Assembly: GCA_018828125.1 (NCBI GenBank)
Contig: JAHJWB010000016.1
Coordinates: 158,197 to 222,196, forward strand
Length of the DNA stretch: 64,000 nucleotides
Source of the DNA: Gammaproteobacteria bacterium
GTDB lineage: Bacteria; Pseudomonadota; Gammaproteobacteria; Burkholderiales; Burkholderiaceae_C
Direction of reading: 5' to 3'
Below are positions 44,952 to 53,349 of the stretch, one piece after another (within the stretch, counting starts at the first letter, position 1; the number at the start of each line of letters is the position of its first letter). The translations under genes were made by a program, and so were the position numbers. The notes beneath the pieces were generated by a model. That model was not told the origin of the DNA. It saw nothing but the letters and a program-made list of their open reading frames with translations, and searched no databases.

Positions 44952-45764
44952 ATGCGCAACATCCTCGACATCAGCTCCTGGCCCGCCTTGCTCTCCACGG
45001 TGATGGGGCTGCTGGTAGCAACGCTGGTGATGGTGGGCGTGCGGCTGGTGTTCATGCAAACCATGCAGCGCCGCCGGGAGCGCGAGAACCGGCAAATCAA
45101 CGAGCGCCTGAAAACGCTGATTGCGGCCTACAAGACGCTGGGCGGGTCGTTTACCGGGCAACTGCAGGTCAGCCCCGTGCACATGCGGGAGCTGCGCATT
45201 GCCGCACAGCGCACGTTGCCAGGGCTGGATGTGACACCGGTCAGCGCTGCAGACGCCATAGACCCCGGGGATGCCATGGAAGCGGACCCCGACGCACCCA
45301 CCCCCACATCCAGCAGCTCTGACCGCCAGCGGCGCATACGCGACGCGGTGGAGGCTGCGCTGTCGGATGTGATCTTGCTGGGCACCGAAGAACAGGTGCG
45401 ACTGGCCGCCACCGCCGCCAACGAGATGGTGGCCGGGCGCAGCGTAGAGGTGGCGCAGCTCGTGGTGTCCCTGCGCCAGTTCATCCGCGCGGCGCTGGAT
45501 CTGGAGCCCATTGCCACCGGCGTGGTGGTTCCCAACCAGGGCCCCTTGCGACCCGGTGGGGGCAGCGCAGGCGCGGCGGGAAAACGGGGTGGCAGCGCAG
45601 ACCGGGGTGCAGGTGCCGCAGGCGGACGCGCTGGAGTGGGTGGTGGAGGCGGCGGCGGCGGAGGTGGCGTGGGTGCCATGGCCCTCGGCGCTGGGGCTGG
45701 CGTAGGTGCCGGTGCAGGCATGGACCGGGCCAGCGGGGACGTGCCAGGGAATGGGCTGCCGTAA
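44952..45764 (+). CDS. Membrane-anchored protein with glycine-rich tail
   Basis: A 270-residue protein. One N-terminal helix (WPALLSTVMGLLVATLVMVGV) is followed by a basic, probably coiled segment (RRRERENRQINERLKTLIAAY) and a conserved-looking core (QRRIRDAVEAALSDVILLGT). The last 70 residues are almost only Gly, Ala and Arg with short runs of Gly codons, a tract likely to vary in length. I do not recognise a family with a known role. Confidence 0.65.
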   Translation: MRNILDISSWPALLSTVMGLLVATLVMVGVRLVFMQTMQRRRERENRQINERLKTLIAAYKTLGGSFTGQLQVSPVHMRELRIAAQRTLPGLDVTPVSAADAIDPGDAMEADPDAPTPTSSSSDRQRRIRDAVEAALSDVILLGTEEQVRLAATAANEMVAGRSVEVAQLVVSLRQFIRAALDLEPIATGVVVPNQGPLRPGGGSAGAAGKRGGSADRGAGAAGGRAGVGGGGGGGGGGVGAMALGAGAGVGAGAGMDRASGDVPGNGLP

Positions 45765-45849
45765 AAGCGCCGAAGACCGCGCGCACCGTCCACGCAACCA
45801 GAACAATAGGCGACCTCAACAATAGGCCACCTCAATTTCTAGTGTTTTT

Positions 45850-45886
45850 GGCCTCTAGCGCTTATTGGTAAAGCGCTAGCAGCTAT
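45850..45886 (+). repeat. Palindromic intergenic repeat, copy 8
   Basis: GGCCTCTAGCGCTTATT and AAAGCGCTAGCAGCTAT: the copy closest to consensus, between the glycine-rich protein gene and the flavodoxin-like gene, 40 bases before the latter. Confidence 0.88.
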
Positions 45887-45926
45887 CAAAATCAAAGCAA
45901 TCATCGCCCACTGGTCCTCTCTCACC

Positions 45927-46430
45927 ATGAACCCCACCAAAACCCTGCTGATCGTCTACCACTCCATGACCGGTGGCACCCGGCAGATGGCCGAGTCGGC
46001 GTGCGCAGGGGCCGCTGCAGCAGAACCTGGGTTGACCGTGCGCCTGCTACATGCACCACAGGCGCACGCTGCCGACGTGCTGGCGGCCGACGGCTATGTG
46101 TTTGCCACCCCCGAGAACCTGGCGGCCATCAGCGGCATGATGAAAGACTTTTTTGACCGCAGTTACTACGGCGTGCTCGACCAGATCAACGGCCGCCCGT
46201 ACGCCAGCCTCATCTGCGCAGGCAGTGACGGGCAGAACGCTGCGCGGCAGATGGCCCGCATTGCCACCGGCTGGCGCCTCAAACCCGTGGCCGAGCCGCT
46301 GATCGTGTGTACACATGCACAGACGCCCGAGGCGATTCTGGCGGCCAAGCAACTAGGCGAAGCGGATCTGCAGCGCTGCCATGACCTGGGTGCTGCGCTG
46401 GCCACCGGGCTGGCAATGGGCGTGTACTGA
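45927..46430 (+). CDS. Flavodoxin-like NAD(P)H-dependent oxidoreductase
   Basis: A 167-residue flavoprotein fold. The FMN phosphate loop is VYHSMTGGTRQMAESA, and YVFATPENLAAISGMMKDFFDRSYY is the second flavin-binding segment of the NADPH-dependent FMN reductase/flavodoxin group. The substrate and electron partner are unknown. It stands alone and converges with the patatin gene 51 bases away. Confidence 0.87.
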   Translation: MNPTKTLLIVYHSMTGGTRQMAESACAGAAAAEPGLTVRLLHAPQAHAADVLAADGYVFATPENLAAISGMMKDFFDRSYYGVLDQINGRPYASLICAGSDGQNAARQMARIATGWRLKPVAEPLIVCTHAQTPEAILAAKQLGEADLQRCHDLGAALATGLAMGVY

Positions 46431-46481
46431 ATCGAGGTTTCCAGCACGGCAACATGGCGGCACGGCGGCACCACCCCCGCC

Positions 46482-47810
46482 CTACTTGCCCGGCCAGGCC
46501 TGCGCGTAGGCGCCTACCAGGTGCTGGCGGGTCTCCTTGTACTTGTTCCAGTCGAACCCCGCCAGAAACGCGCGCGCGGTGTCGGCGCCGCGTGCAAACA
46601 GGTCCAGCTTGCCCGCGTCGTTCATCTCAAAGTCGAGCCAGTCGTGGTCGGCGGTATCGATGTAGGCCACCAGTTGCTTGAAATCAGGGTTCTTGCGCAG
46701 GAACTCGTAGTCCAGGCAATGGCGGGATGAGTTGAAGGTCTGGGTGACCAGCTTGGTCAGCTTGGTGATGGTGTGGCTGCGGTCGTCCCACTGCAACTTC
46801 ACCCCCAGCGTGGGGCGCGTGGGCACCTTTCGGGTGTTGTGAAACGCATCAATCGGAAAGTTGGACAACACGCCACCGTCGATAAAGCAGGCCTCGGGCG
46901 GCGGAAAAGGCGGCACACGCGCAGGGTCCATGTCGCGGTCGTCCATGCCTGCCAGTTCGCACCACAGCTTGCGGTGCGCATCGTCCCGAATTCTCAAAGG
47001 CACCCGGTAAGGCTGAAAGAACACGGGGATCGACATGGAGCAGCGGGCATAGTCCGCCGGGTTCACCGCACCCGCGTCGTCCCAGTAAAGCGCGGCCATG
47101 CGGGGCAGCTCGACCTTGGTCTCCGTGGCAATGTCGGCGGTGACGATGCACAGGTAGTCCTTGGTGGGGTCCAGCGCAGGCAAGGTGGGCTGCCCCTCCA
47201 GCTGCGACGCGGCGTGGAGACTGCCAGGGCGCAGGTGCCAGCCAAAGGGCGTGGCGGCCATTCGCTGACGCAGTGCACGGGTGGTGCGAATGCCGCTTTG
47301 GGCCAACACATCGGTCAGCCAGCCATGAAACCGGTCGCCCCGGTTCAGGCCCTGCATCTCGTCCAGGTTGTCCAGAATCTGCATGGCCTTCCACAAGCCC
47401 TTGGCCAAGCCGGGCCGCTGGAGCATGGTGTTGATGAAGTCCCGGGCGTCGTCGTCCCGCTCATCCTTGCCGTCCATGAAGCTGGCCATGGGGATATTGG
47501 CCACGACCTCGACCAGCCGGTCGGCCTTGGCGGCACTGGGCTCATCCAACGCCGCCAGCACCAGGGCGGTAATCGACCCCGCAGACGCGCCGCCCAAGGC
47601 AGCAAAACGCAAACCCGCTTGCTCCAGCAAATAGATGTAGCCTGCCAGGGCAACGCCCAGCACGCCGCCGCCTTCCATCACCAGGTCCACATACTGGTGG
47701 CCCGCTGCGTCCAGCGCGTCGCTGTAGTGCTTTTGGTCCAAACCCTGGGCGCGCATTGATGCAACTGCGGGGGCTGCTACGGACTGGAAATCGGCCGCGC
47801 TCAGTGCCAT
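46482..47810 (-). CDS. Patatin-like phospholipase
   Basis: A 442-residue lipid acyl hydrolase of the patatin family. The oxyanion loop is MEGGGVLGVALAGYI (about 45-59), the nucleophile Ser76 lies in LGGASAGSI (GxSxG), and the catalytic Asp311 lies in CFIDGGVLSNFPIDA. The serine-aspartate dyad is thus complete. No signal peptide is seen, so it probably acts in the cytoplasm or is delivered by another route. GGGAGA precedes the start. Confidence 0.9.
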   Translation of the reverse strand: MALSAADFQSVAAPAVASMRAQGLDQKHYSDALDAAGHQYVDLVMEGGGVLGVALAGYIYLLEQAGLRFAALGGASAGSITALVLAALDEPSAAKADRLVEVVANIPMASFMDGKDERDDDARDFINTMLQRPGLAKGLWKAMQILDNLDEMQGLNRGDRFHGWLTDVLAQSGIRTTRALRQRMAATPFGWHLRPGSLHAASQLEGQPTLPALDPTKDYLCIVTADIATETKVELPRMAALYWDDAGAVNPADYARCSMSIPVFFQPYRVPLRIRDDAHRKLWCELAGMDDRDMDPARVPPFPPPEACFIDGGVLSNFPIDAFHNTRKVPTRPTLGVKLQWDDRSHTITKLTKLVTQTFNSSRHCLDYEFLRKNPDFKQLVAYIDTADHDWLDFEMNDAGKLDLFARGADTARAFLAGFDWNKYKETRQHLVGAYAQAWPGK

Positions 47811-47876
47811 GTCATTCTCCCGGTGGAAAGCCGCTCATGCTGCCGCACGCATCGACCCAGGGCAACCTAAAAACGG

Positions 47877-47902
47877 CGCATCTCAGTCACGAATGGGTAC
47901 TA
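47877..47902 (+). repeat. Dispersed 26-base repeat, copy 1
   Basis: CGCATCTCAGTCACGAATGG continuing as GTACTA matches 63901-63926 with three mismatches in 26 bases. It lies in the gap between the patatin and HhH genes. Nature unknown. Confidence 0.55.
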
Positions 47903-47933
47903 CCGGCCAGGAGCGGCCAGTGGCTGCAGATGC

Positions 47934-47959
47934 GAGCGGACGCCGCAGGCGGTCCGCTC
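47934..47959. other. Strong hairpin downstream of the HhH gene
   Basis: GAGCGGAC and GTCCGCTC pair perfectly around a ten-base loop that can pair further (GCC with GGC). There is no T-run, so a rho-independent terminator is not supported. Confidence 0.4.
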
Positions 47960-47969
47960 GACCGGCAGG

Positions 47970-48176
47970 TTAGGCATGGCGAGACTGGGCGAAAGCAATC
48001 GCTGCATGAATGGCAGACCGAGCCTGCGGGCTGTTCTTCCAGCATGTGGAGCCAACAATTGCGGCTGCGTTGGACACGATATCCAGGGCATTGGCACTGC
48101 TCAAATGAGAGAGCGATTCGATGCCCATCTGTTCAAGCCGCGCTATCACGGTGGGGCCAACACCCTTGACCCCCAA
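47970..48176 (-). CDS. Small helix-hairpin-helix protein
   Basis: A 68-residue protein with KGVGPTVIARLEQMGIESL, an HhH DNA-binding motif, and a conserved-looking GSTCWKNSPQARSAIHAAIA tail as in small HhH proteins of Burkholderiales. No ATG is available: TTG 48176 lies inside the domain-like sequence, and codons before it (PFPLEERRALL) look like the true N-terminus, bounded by a TAG stop. The start may be a rare codon (ACG) or may have been lost. Confidence 0.6.
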   Translation of the reverse strand: MGVKGVGPTVIARLEQMGIESLSHLSSANALDIVSNAAAIVGSTCWKNSPQARSAIHAAIAFAQSRHA

Positions 48177-48535
48177 CAGTGCGCGTCGTTCTTCAAGCGG
48201 AAATGGCGTGGCTATCTACTGATGCATAACGTTGGTGCTGACCGGCACGCAACCCGTGCCGCGAAGTGGCTGTCTTTGGTTGCGTGTCCGTGCCAAGCAA
48301 CATGTTAAGCCTTTGCGATGGCGAGCTTTTCGGTGACTCGCATGTTCGTACAGCAAAAACGACCATATGCCTGCACCCATTCACACGCGGCCACCATCAG
48401 CACCGAGCCTCAAGCCCACCCAACCACCCACATGCATTTGCATCTGAGACGAAAACTGCCTCCGCTGCAGGACTTGGCTCCCATCACGCTTAATCTGCTG
48501 GTGGCTACCAGCCCACACCCAGGCGTGGCCTTGCC
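48177..48535. other. Gene-free stretch, 359 bases
   Basis: The first 40 bases probably code for the N-terminus of the HhH protein on the minus strand. The rest shows only short open frames without family-like sequence, and no repeat, tRNA or clear hairpin. Its base composition is less GC-rich than the neighbours. Confidence 0.5.
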
Positions 48536-49216
48536 TTAGTCGGCCTGCAGCAAAGGTGACCGCAAGATGATCTGCGCCGTGGCAAACAGGTGCTGCTCCA
48601 GCGCCACAAAAGCACCGGCCTGATCTCGGCGCAGCGCGGCTTCCATGATCTGGCGGTGTTCGTTGCGCACGTCGCGCTCGTCCGTGCTCAGGGGCACCGA
48701 CAACCGGCGGTAGCGCTCGCTCTGTTCGTACAGCATGTGGCGCATGCGCAGCAGCCACTGATTGGGGCAGGCGCTGACCAGGGCCTCATGAAACTCGCCA
48801 TGGGCGTCGTTCCAGGGTTTGGCAGACCGGGCTTCGATGTCAGACGTTTGGGACTGCAGCCGCTCCATGCGGTGCGCGGCCGCCACGATGCGTGTTTCCC
48901 ATTCCACATCACCGTGCCGCATAGCCTGGCCCAGGCACAGCGATTCCATTTCGACCCGCGCACGGGTCAGATCCAGCAGTTCGTGTTTGCTGACCGGGCT
49001 GACGCGGTAGCCCCGGTGCGACTCCCCAATGACCATGCCCTCCGCGCCCAGCCGGGACAGCGCTTCGCGCACGGCGCCCAGGCTCAGCTCAAACCGCTCC
49101 TCCAGCGACTTGATGTTCAGTTTGGCCCCCGGCGGCAATCGGCCGTCCAGGATTTCGGTGCGGATCAGGTCGCAGGCGGTTTCAGCCTGGGTGCGCTTGG
49201 GGAGGGTGGTCAGCAT
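48536..49216 (-). CDS. GntR-family (FCD) transcriptional regulator
   Basis: A 226-residue FadR/FCD-type regulator. The winged helix is LPPGAKLNIKSLEERFELS with LGAVREALSRLGAEGMV. The FCD effector domain carries the metal-site pattern: an Asp and His in NDAHGEFHEALV, then His in RNEHRQIMEA and His in ALEQHLFAT. It is divergent from the FAH-TRAP-oxidase operon and very probably represses it, through the palindrome in the shared promoter. Confidence 0.9.
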   Translation of the reverse strand: MLTTLPKRTQAETACDLIRTEILDGRLPPGAKLNIKSLEERFELSLGAVREALSRLGAEGMVIGESHRGYRVSPVSKHELLDLTRARVEMESLCLGQAMRHGDVEWETRIVAAAHRMERLQSQTSDIEARSAKPWNDAHGEFHEALVSACPNQWLLRMRHMLYEQSERYRRLSVPLSTDERDVRNEHRQIMEAALRRDQAGAFVALEQHLFATAQIILRSPLLQAD

Positions 49217-49263
49217 GGCACCTGGATTTTATGCGGGAATGTACCAAGACAAGAATAATAGAT

Positions 49264-49277
49264 TATTTGATCAAATA
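49264..49277. promoter_or_regulatory. Palindromic operator candidate for the GntR regulator
   Basis: TATTTGATCAAATA is a perfect 14-bp palindrome in the 112-base divergent promoter region, 52 bases before the FAH start. Its TTGATCAA core resembles FCD-type GntR sites. Confidence 0.6.
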
Positions 49278-49328
49278 TATATCCATGCAGCCGGGGCGCA
49301 TCCCAGCCGCGTTACTCCAGGAGAACAG

Positions 49329-50243
49329 ATGAAGTTGGTTCGTTTTCAAGCACAAGGGCACGCGGGCTGGGCCGTATGCCATGCCACCACGGGACTGTGG
49401 CACGGCACCACGGCAGGCACGCCCGGCTACCCCGGCGACGTGGACGCCTTGATTCGCCAGGGCCGCGCGGCGCTCGACTCTGCCGCCATCGCCATGGCCG
49501 CGCAGCCCGTGGTCGACATGGACAAGGTGCAGTTCCTGGCCCCGGTGGCGCACCCTTCCAAGATCATTTGCGTAGGGCTGAACTACCGCGACCACACGGC
49601 CGAAAGCGGCTTTGTGCAGCCCGCCTACCCCACGCTGTTTGCGCGCTTCAACTCCAGCATCACGCCACACAATACGCCGCTGCTGCACTCAGAGCTGTCG
49701 GACTCGCTGGACTTTGAAGGCGAGCTGGTGGTGGTGATTGGCACGGGTGGTTACCGCATCACCCGCGACAAAGCGCTGTCGCATGTGCTGGGCTATTCGG
49801 TGTTCAACGACGGGAGCGTGCGCGAATACCAGTTCAAGACCCCGCAGTGGACCATGGGCAAGAACTTTGACGCCACGGGCGCCTTTGGCCCCTGTCTGGT
49901 CACCGCCGACGAGCTGCCCCCTGGCGCCCGCGGCCTACTGCTGGAAACGCGCCTGAACGGCCAGACCGTGCAGTCCGCCAATACGGACGACATGGTGTTC
50001 GACGTGGAATCGCTCATCGTCACCATCAGCGAGGCGCTCACCCTGGAAGCCGGTGACGTGATCGTGGCGGGCACACCCGCTGGCATCGGCCACGCCCGCG
50101 AGCCGCGCCTGTACATGAAACCCGGCGATGTGTGCGAGGTGGAGATCGAGCGCATCGGCCTGCTGCGCAACCGGGTGCAAAGCATCGTCCCGGCTTCGCC
50201 AACCCCATCCCCCGCCCCCATTCTTGAGGAGACAACGCCATGA
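49329..50243 (+). CDS. Fumarylacetoacetate hydrolase-family protein
   Basis: A 304-residue FAH-family enzyme that cleaves or decarboxylates beta-diketo or hydroxy-oxo acids. The pocket starts at KIICVGLNYRDHTAESGF; metal ligands are in DFEGELVVVIG and the NDGSVREYQ segment, where relatives usually read NDVSARDLQ, so the third ligand Asp is Glu here. It is the first gene of a five-gene operon and overlaps the TRAP receptor gene by ATGA. Confidence 0.9.
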   Translation: MKLVRFQAQGHAGWAVCHATTGLWHGTTAGTPGYPGDVDALIRQGRAALDSAAIAMAAQPVVDMDKVQFLAPVAHPSKIICVGLNYRDHTAESGFVQPAYPTLFARFNSSITPHNTPLLHSELSDSLDFEGELVVVIGTGGYRITRDKALSHVLGYSVFNDGSVREYQFKTPQWTMGKNFDATGAFGPCLVTADELPPGARGLLLETRLNGQTVQSANTDDMVFDVESLIVTISEALTLEAGDVIVAGTPAGIGHAREPRLYMKPGDVCEVEIERIGLLRNRVQSIVPASPTPSPAPILEETTP

Positions 50244-51271
50244 AGATGATGAAGACAACGCGACTGCACCGCTTTCTTTGCGCCACCATTCTGGGCGCGG
50301 CCACGGCCTTTGCCTTCAGCGCCCACGCGCAGGATGTGAAAGCGCGCACTGCCCGCTTCGGCCACGGCTTGGCAGACACCCACCCAGCCGGCCAGGCCGC
50401 CAAGCAGTTTGCGGCTGACATGGACCAGGCGACTGGAGGCAAGATGAAGATTGCCGTCATCGCCAACCAGGCCTTGGGCCCCGACCCGCAGATGCTGGGT
50501 GCACTGCAAGGCGGCGTGCAAGAGTTCTATACCGGCAGCGCCCTGGCGCTGCTGGGACAGGTCAAGGAACTGGGCTTTCAGGACGTACCCTTCCTCTTCA
50601 ACACCGAGGCCGAGGCACACGCCGTGTTCGACGGCCCCGTGGGCCAGTACCTCAACAACAAGCTCAACGGCGTGGGCATTCACGTGCTGGGCTGGTGGGA
50701 GAACGGGTTTCGCCACATCACCAACTCGCGCCGCCCGGTCAACAAAATCGACGACCTCAAGGGCCTGAAGCTGCGCACCCAGCCCAACCCGCTCACCCTG
50801 GATGCCTTCAAGGCCATCGGCGCCAACGCCTCGCCGCTGCCGTGGTCCGAGCTGTTTGTAGCGCTGGAGACGAAAGCGTTTGACGGGCAGGAAAACCCGG
50901 TGGTGCTGATGTACACCCAGCGCTTTTATGAGGTGCAAAAGTACATGACGCTGTCGGGCCACGTGTATTCGCCGCTCATCTTTGCCGTGTCCAAGAAGTT
51001 CTGGGACAGCCTCACGCCCGACGAGCAGAAGATGATGAACACCGCTGCCCGCAAGGCCACCGAGTTTCAGCGCAAATCCACCGCCGCCGAAGCGGGCAAC
51101 GCCCTGCAAGGTATGAAGGACAAGGGCGTGCAGGTGACGCAATTCTCTGAAGCCGACCTGCAGGCCATCCGCGACCGCGTACCGCCCGCGATTGCGCCCC
51201 ACCTGGAAAAGATCGGCCCTGAGTTCATGACCCTGGTGCGCACCGAGATCGCCAAGGCCCGCGCCAAGTAG
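50240..51271 (+). CDS. TRAP transporter solute-binding protein
   Basis: A 343-residue periplasmic receptor of the DctP family. The signal peptide ends at FAFSAHAQ. Family regions include RFGHGLADTHPAGQAAKQFA, MLGALQGGVQEFYTGSALAL, and ENGFRHITNSRRPVNKIDDLKG, here seen as FRHITNSRRPVNKIDDL, whose arginine binds the substrate carboxylate. It serves the DctQ/DctM membrane genes 1.5 kb downstream. Ligand: probably a carboxylate. Confidence 0.92.
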   Translation: MKMMKTTRLHRFLCATILGAATAFAFSAHAQDVKARTARFGHGLADTHPAGQAAKQFAADMDQATGGKMKIAVIANQALGPDPQMLGALQGGVQEFYTGSALALLGQVKELGFQDVPFLFNTEAEAHAVFDGPVGQYLNNKLNGVGIHVLGWWENGFRHITNSRRPVNKIDDLKGLKLRTQPNPLTLDAFKAIGANASPLPWSELFVALETKAFDGQENPVVLMYTQRFYEVQKYMTLSGHVYSPLIFAVSKKFWDSLTPDEQKMMNTAARKATEFQRKSTAAEAGNALQGMKDKGVQVTQFSEADLQAIRDRVPPAIAPHLEKIGPEFMTLVRTEIAKARAK

Positions 51272-51365
51272 TCCAAGCACCCTTGCGTCATTTTTGCCAC
51301 CGGCCCGCGTTCGGGATGCCTCCTCATCCCGAACGCGCTCGGCCTTGTCGACACTTCTTATCGCC

Positions 51366-52799
51366 ATGAACGCCCGCCTTCCCCTGCCGTTGCCTCCTGC
51401 CTTTCTGGAATCACTTGGCCAGCTTCTGGGCACGCGCCTTTCCACCAGTCCATCGGTCTGCATGCACCACGGGCGCGACGAATCCATATTTGCCGCCATG
51501 CCGCCAGGCGCCGTGGCGTATGCGCAGAACACCGATGAAGTGGTCGCCATCGTGCGCCTGTGCAAACAACACAGCGTGCCGCTGGTGCCGTACGGCGCGG
51601 GTTCGTCGCTGGAGGGGCACACCCTTGCCGTCCAGGGCGGGCTGACGCTGAACCTACAGCAGATGGACCAGGTGATTGCCATCCACGCTGACGACCAGTG
51701 CGCCACCGTGCAGCCGGGTGTTACGCGCAAGGCGCTGAACGCTGCACTGCGCGACGAAGGCCTTTTCTTCCCCATCGACCCGGGGGCAGACGCCACCATT
51801 GGCGGCATGTGCGCCACCCGCGCCAGCGGCACCAACGCCGTGCGCTACGGAACCATGCGCGACAACGTGCTCAACCTGACCGTGGTGACCGCCGATGGCG
51901 ATGTCATCACCACCGCGCGGCGCGCCAAAAAATCCGCCGCAGGTTACGACCTCACACGGCTGTTCGTGGGCTCCGAGGGCACGCTGGGCGTGATCGTGGA
52001 GGCCACCGTGCGCCTGTACCCCTTGCCTGAAAGCGTGATGGCGGCGGTGTGCGCGTTCCCCGACATCCACTCGGCTGTCGAAGTGGTGACCCAGACGATT
52101 CAATTGGGCGTGCCCATTGCCCGCTGCGAGTTTGTGGACAGCACCGCCATCCGTGCGCTCAACCTGTACAGCAAGACCGGCCTGCCCGAGCAACCGCATT
52201 TGTTCTTTGAATTCCACGGCAGCGAGCCGGGCGTGCGCGAACAGGTGGCGGTGGTGCAGGCGCTGGCGCAAGACGGCGGCGGCGCGCAGTTTCAGTGGTC
52301 TGGCACGCCCGAAGAGCGCACGCGGCTGTGGGAAGCCCGGCACAACGTGTACTTTGCCGCGCTTCAGCTGCGCCCGGGTTGCCGCTCTGTCGTGACCGAT
52401 GTGTGTGTGCCCATGTCGCGCCTGGCCGACTGCGTGACGCAGACCGCTCAAGACCTGCAGCAGTCCGGCATTCTGGCGCCCATGGTGGGGCATGTGGGGG
52501 ATGGCAACTTTCATGTGCAGATGCTGGTGGACGCCAGCGTGCCTGCCGAGGTGGAAGGCGCCGAGGCCCTGAACGCACGCTTGGTGCAGCGCGCCCTGGC
52601 CATGGACGGCACCTGCACCGGCGAGCACGGCGTGGGCCTGCACAAGCAGGGTTTTCTGGTCGACGAGCTGGGCCCGGCCGCCGTGGCGGTGATGCGCCAG
52701 ATCAAGCAGGCCATGGACCCGCACAATTTGCTGAACCCCGGCAAGATCTTCAGCTTCGGCACTCCTGCCGACCAGCCTTTGGCCGTTGGCCCCCGATAA
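51366..52799 (+). CDS. FAD-linked 2-hydroxyacid oxidase/dehydrogenase (GlcD-like)
   Basis: A 477-residue flavoprotein of the glycolate oxidase GlcD/D-lactate dehydrogenase family. The FAD loop is VPLVPYGAGSSLEGHT, with GADATIGGMCATRASGTNAV as the second FAD segment. The C-terminal cap has VGHVGDGNFHVQ and CTGEHGVGLHKQGFL, where the His and Glu contact substrate. Start ATG 51366. It lies between the TRAP receptor and the permease genes, so the imported compound is probably a 2-hydroxyacid oxidised here. Confidence 0.9.
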   Translation: MNARLPLPLPPAFLESLGQLLGTRLSTSPSVCMHHGRDESIFAAMPPGAVAYAQNTDEVVAIVRLCKQHSVPLVPYGAGSSLEGHTLAVQGGLTLNLQQMDQVIAIHADDQCATVQPGVTRKALNAALRDEGLFFPIDPGADATIGGMCATRASGTNAVRYGTMRDNVLNLTVVTADGDVITTARRAKKSAAGYDLTRLFVGSEGTLGVIVEATVRLYPLPESVMAAVCAFPDIHSAVEVVTQTIQLGVPIARCEFVDSTAIRALNLYSKTGLPEQPHLFFEFHGSEPGVREQVAVVQALAQDGGGAQFQWSGTPEERTRLWEARHNVYFAALQLRPGCRSVVTDVCVPMSRLADCVTQTAQDLQQSGILAPMVGHVGDGNFHVQMLVDASVPAEVEGAEALNARLVQRALAMDGTCTGEHGVGLHKQGFLVDELGPAAVAVMRQIKQAMDPHNLLNPGKIFSFGTPADQPLAVGPR

Positions 52800-52815
52800 G
52801 CCCCCATCAGCACCC

Positions 52816-53349
52816 ATGAAGCACATGCCCCGACTTGGTTTGAAACGTCTCATCCACTGGTACTTCAAGGCGCTGGAGGTCACGCTCGTGCTGTGCCTGG
52901 GCGCCATGTGCGTCATGGTGTTCGGCAACGTGGTGCTGCGCCACGTGTTCGATTCGGGCATCAACATCTCTGAAGAACTGTCGCGCTTTCTGTTCATCTG
53001 GCTCACCTTCCTCGGCGCCATCGTGGCCATGCGGGAGGGCGGGCACCTGGGCATGGACATGCTGGTGCACCGGCTGTCCGGCAAGCCGCTGTTTGCGGCA
53101 GTGCTCCTGGCGCAGGCCCTGGTCCTGGGCTGTTGCGCCGTGTTCTTGTGGGGGTTGATGCGCCAGTACGCGCTCAACATGGCCAACATTGGCCTGGTCA
53201 CCGGCATATCGCTGGGCGTGGTGTATTCAGTGGCCTACCTGTGTGCTGCATCCATCGGGGTGATGGCGTTGGCCAACATCGTTCGGCTGCTGGCAGGCCG
53301 GGTCACACCGGCGTCGCTGGTGGCGGCCCACGAAGAAAGCGCCGCATGA
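52816..53349 (+). CDS. TRAP transporter small permease (DctQ type)
   Basis: A 177-residue membrane protein with four helices, the small TRAP permease. The motif LSRFLFIWLTFLGAIVAMREG matches the DctQ signature region with Glu and Arg. Start ATG 52816, 16 bases after the FAD oxidase stop. It overlaps the large permease by ATGA. Confidence 0.9.
   Translation: MKHMPRLGLKRLIHWYFKALEVTLVLCLGAMCVMVFGNVVLRHVFDSGINISEELSRFLFIWLTFLGAIVAMREGGHLGMDMLVHRLSGKPLFAAVLLAQALVLGCCAVFLWGLMRQYALNMANIGLVTGISLGVVYSVAYLCAASIGVMALANIVRLLAGRVTPASLVAAHEESAA

Noticed and set aside
47934..47975. Integron attC-like site (GTTAGGC with a hairpin)
   Set aside because: Only one of the two core sites is present and no integrase or cassette layout is seen.
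49793..51835. 680-codon minus-strand frame across the FAH, TRAP receptor and oxidase genes
   Set aside because: Spans three well-supported genes on the other strand; no domain seen.
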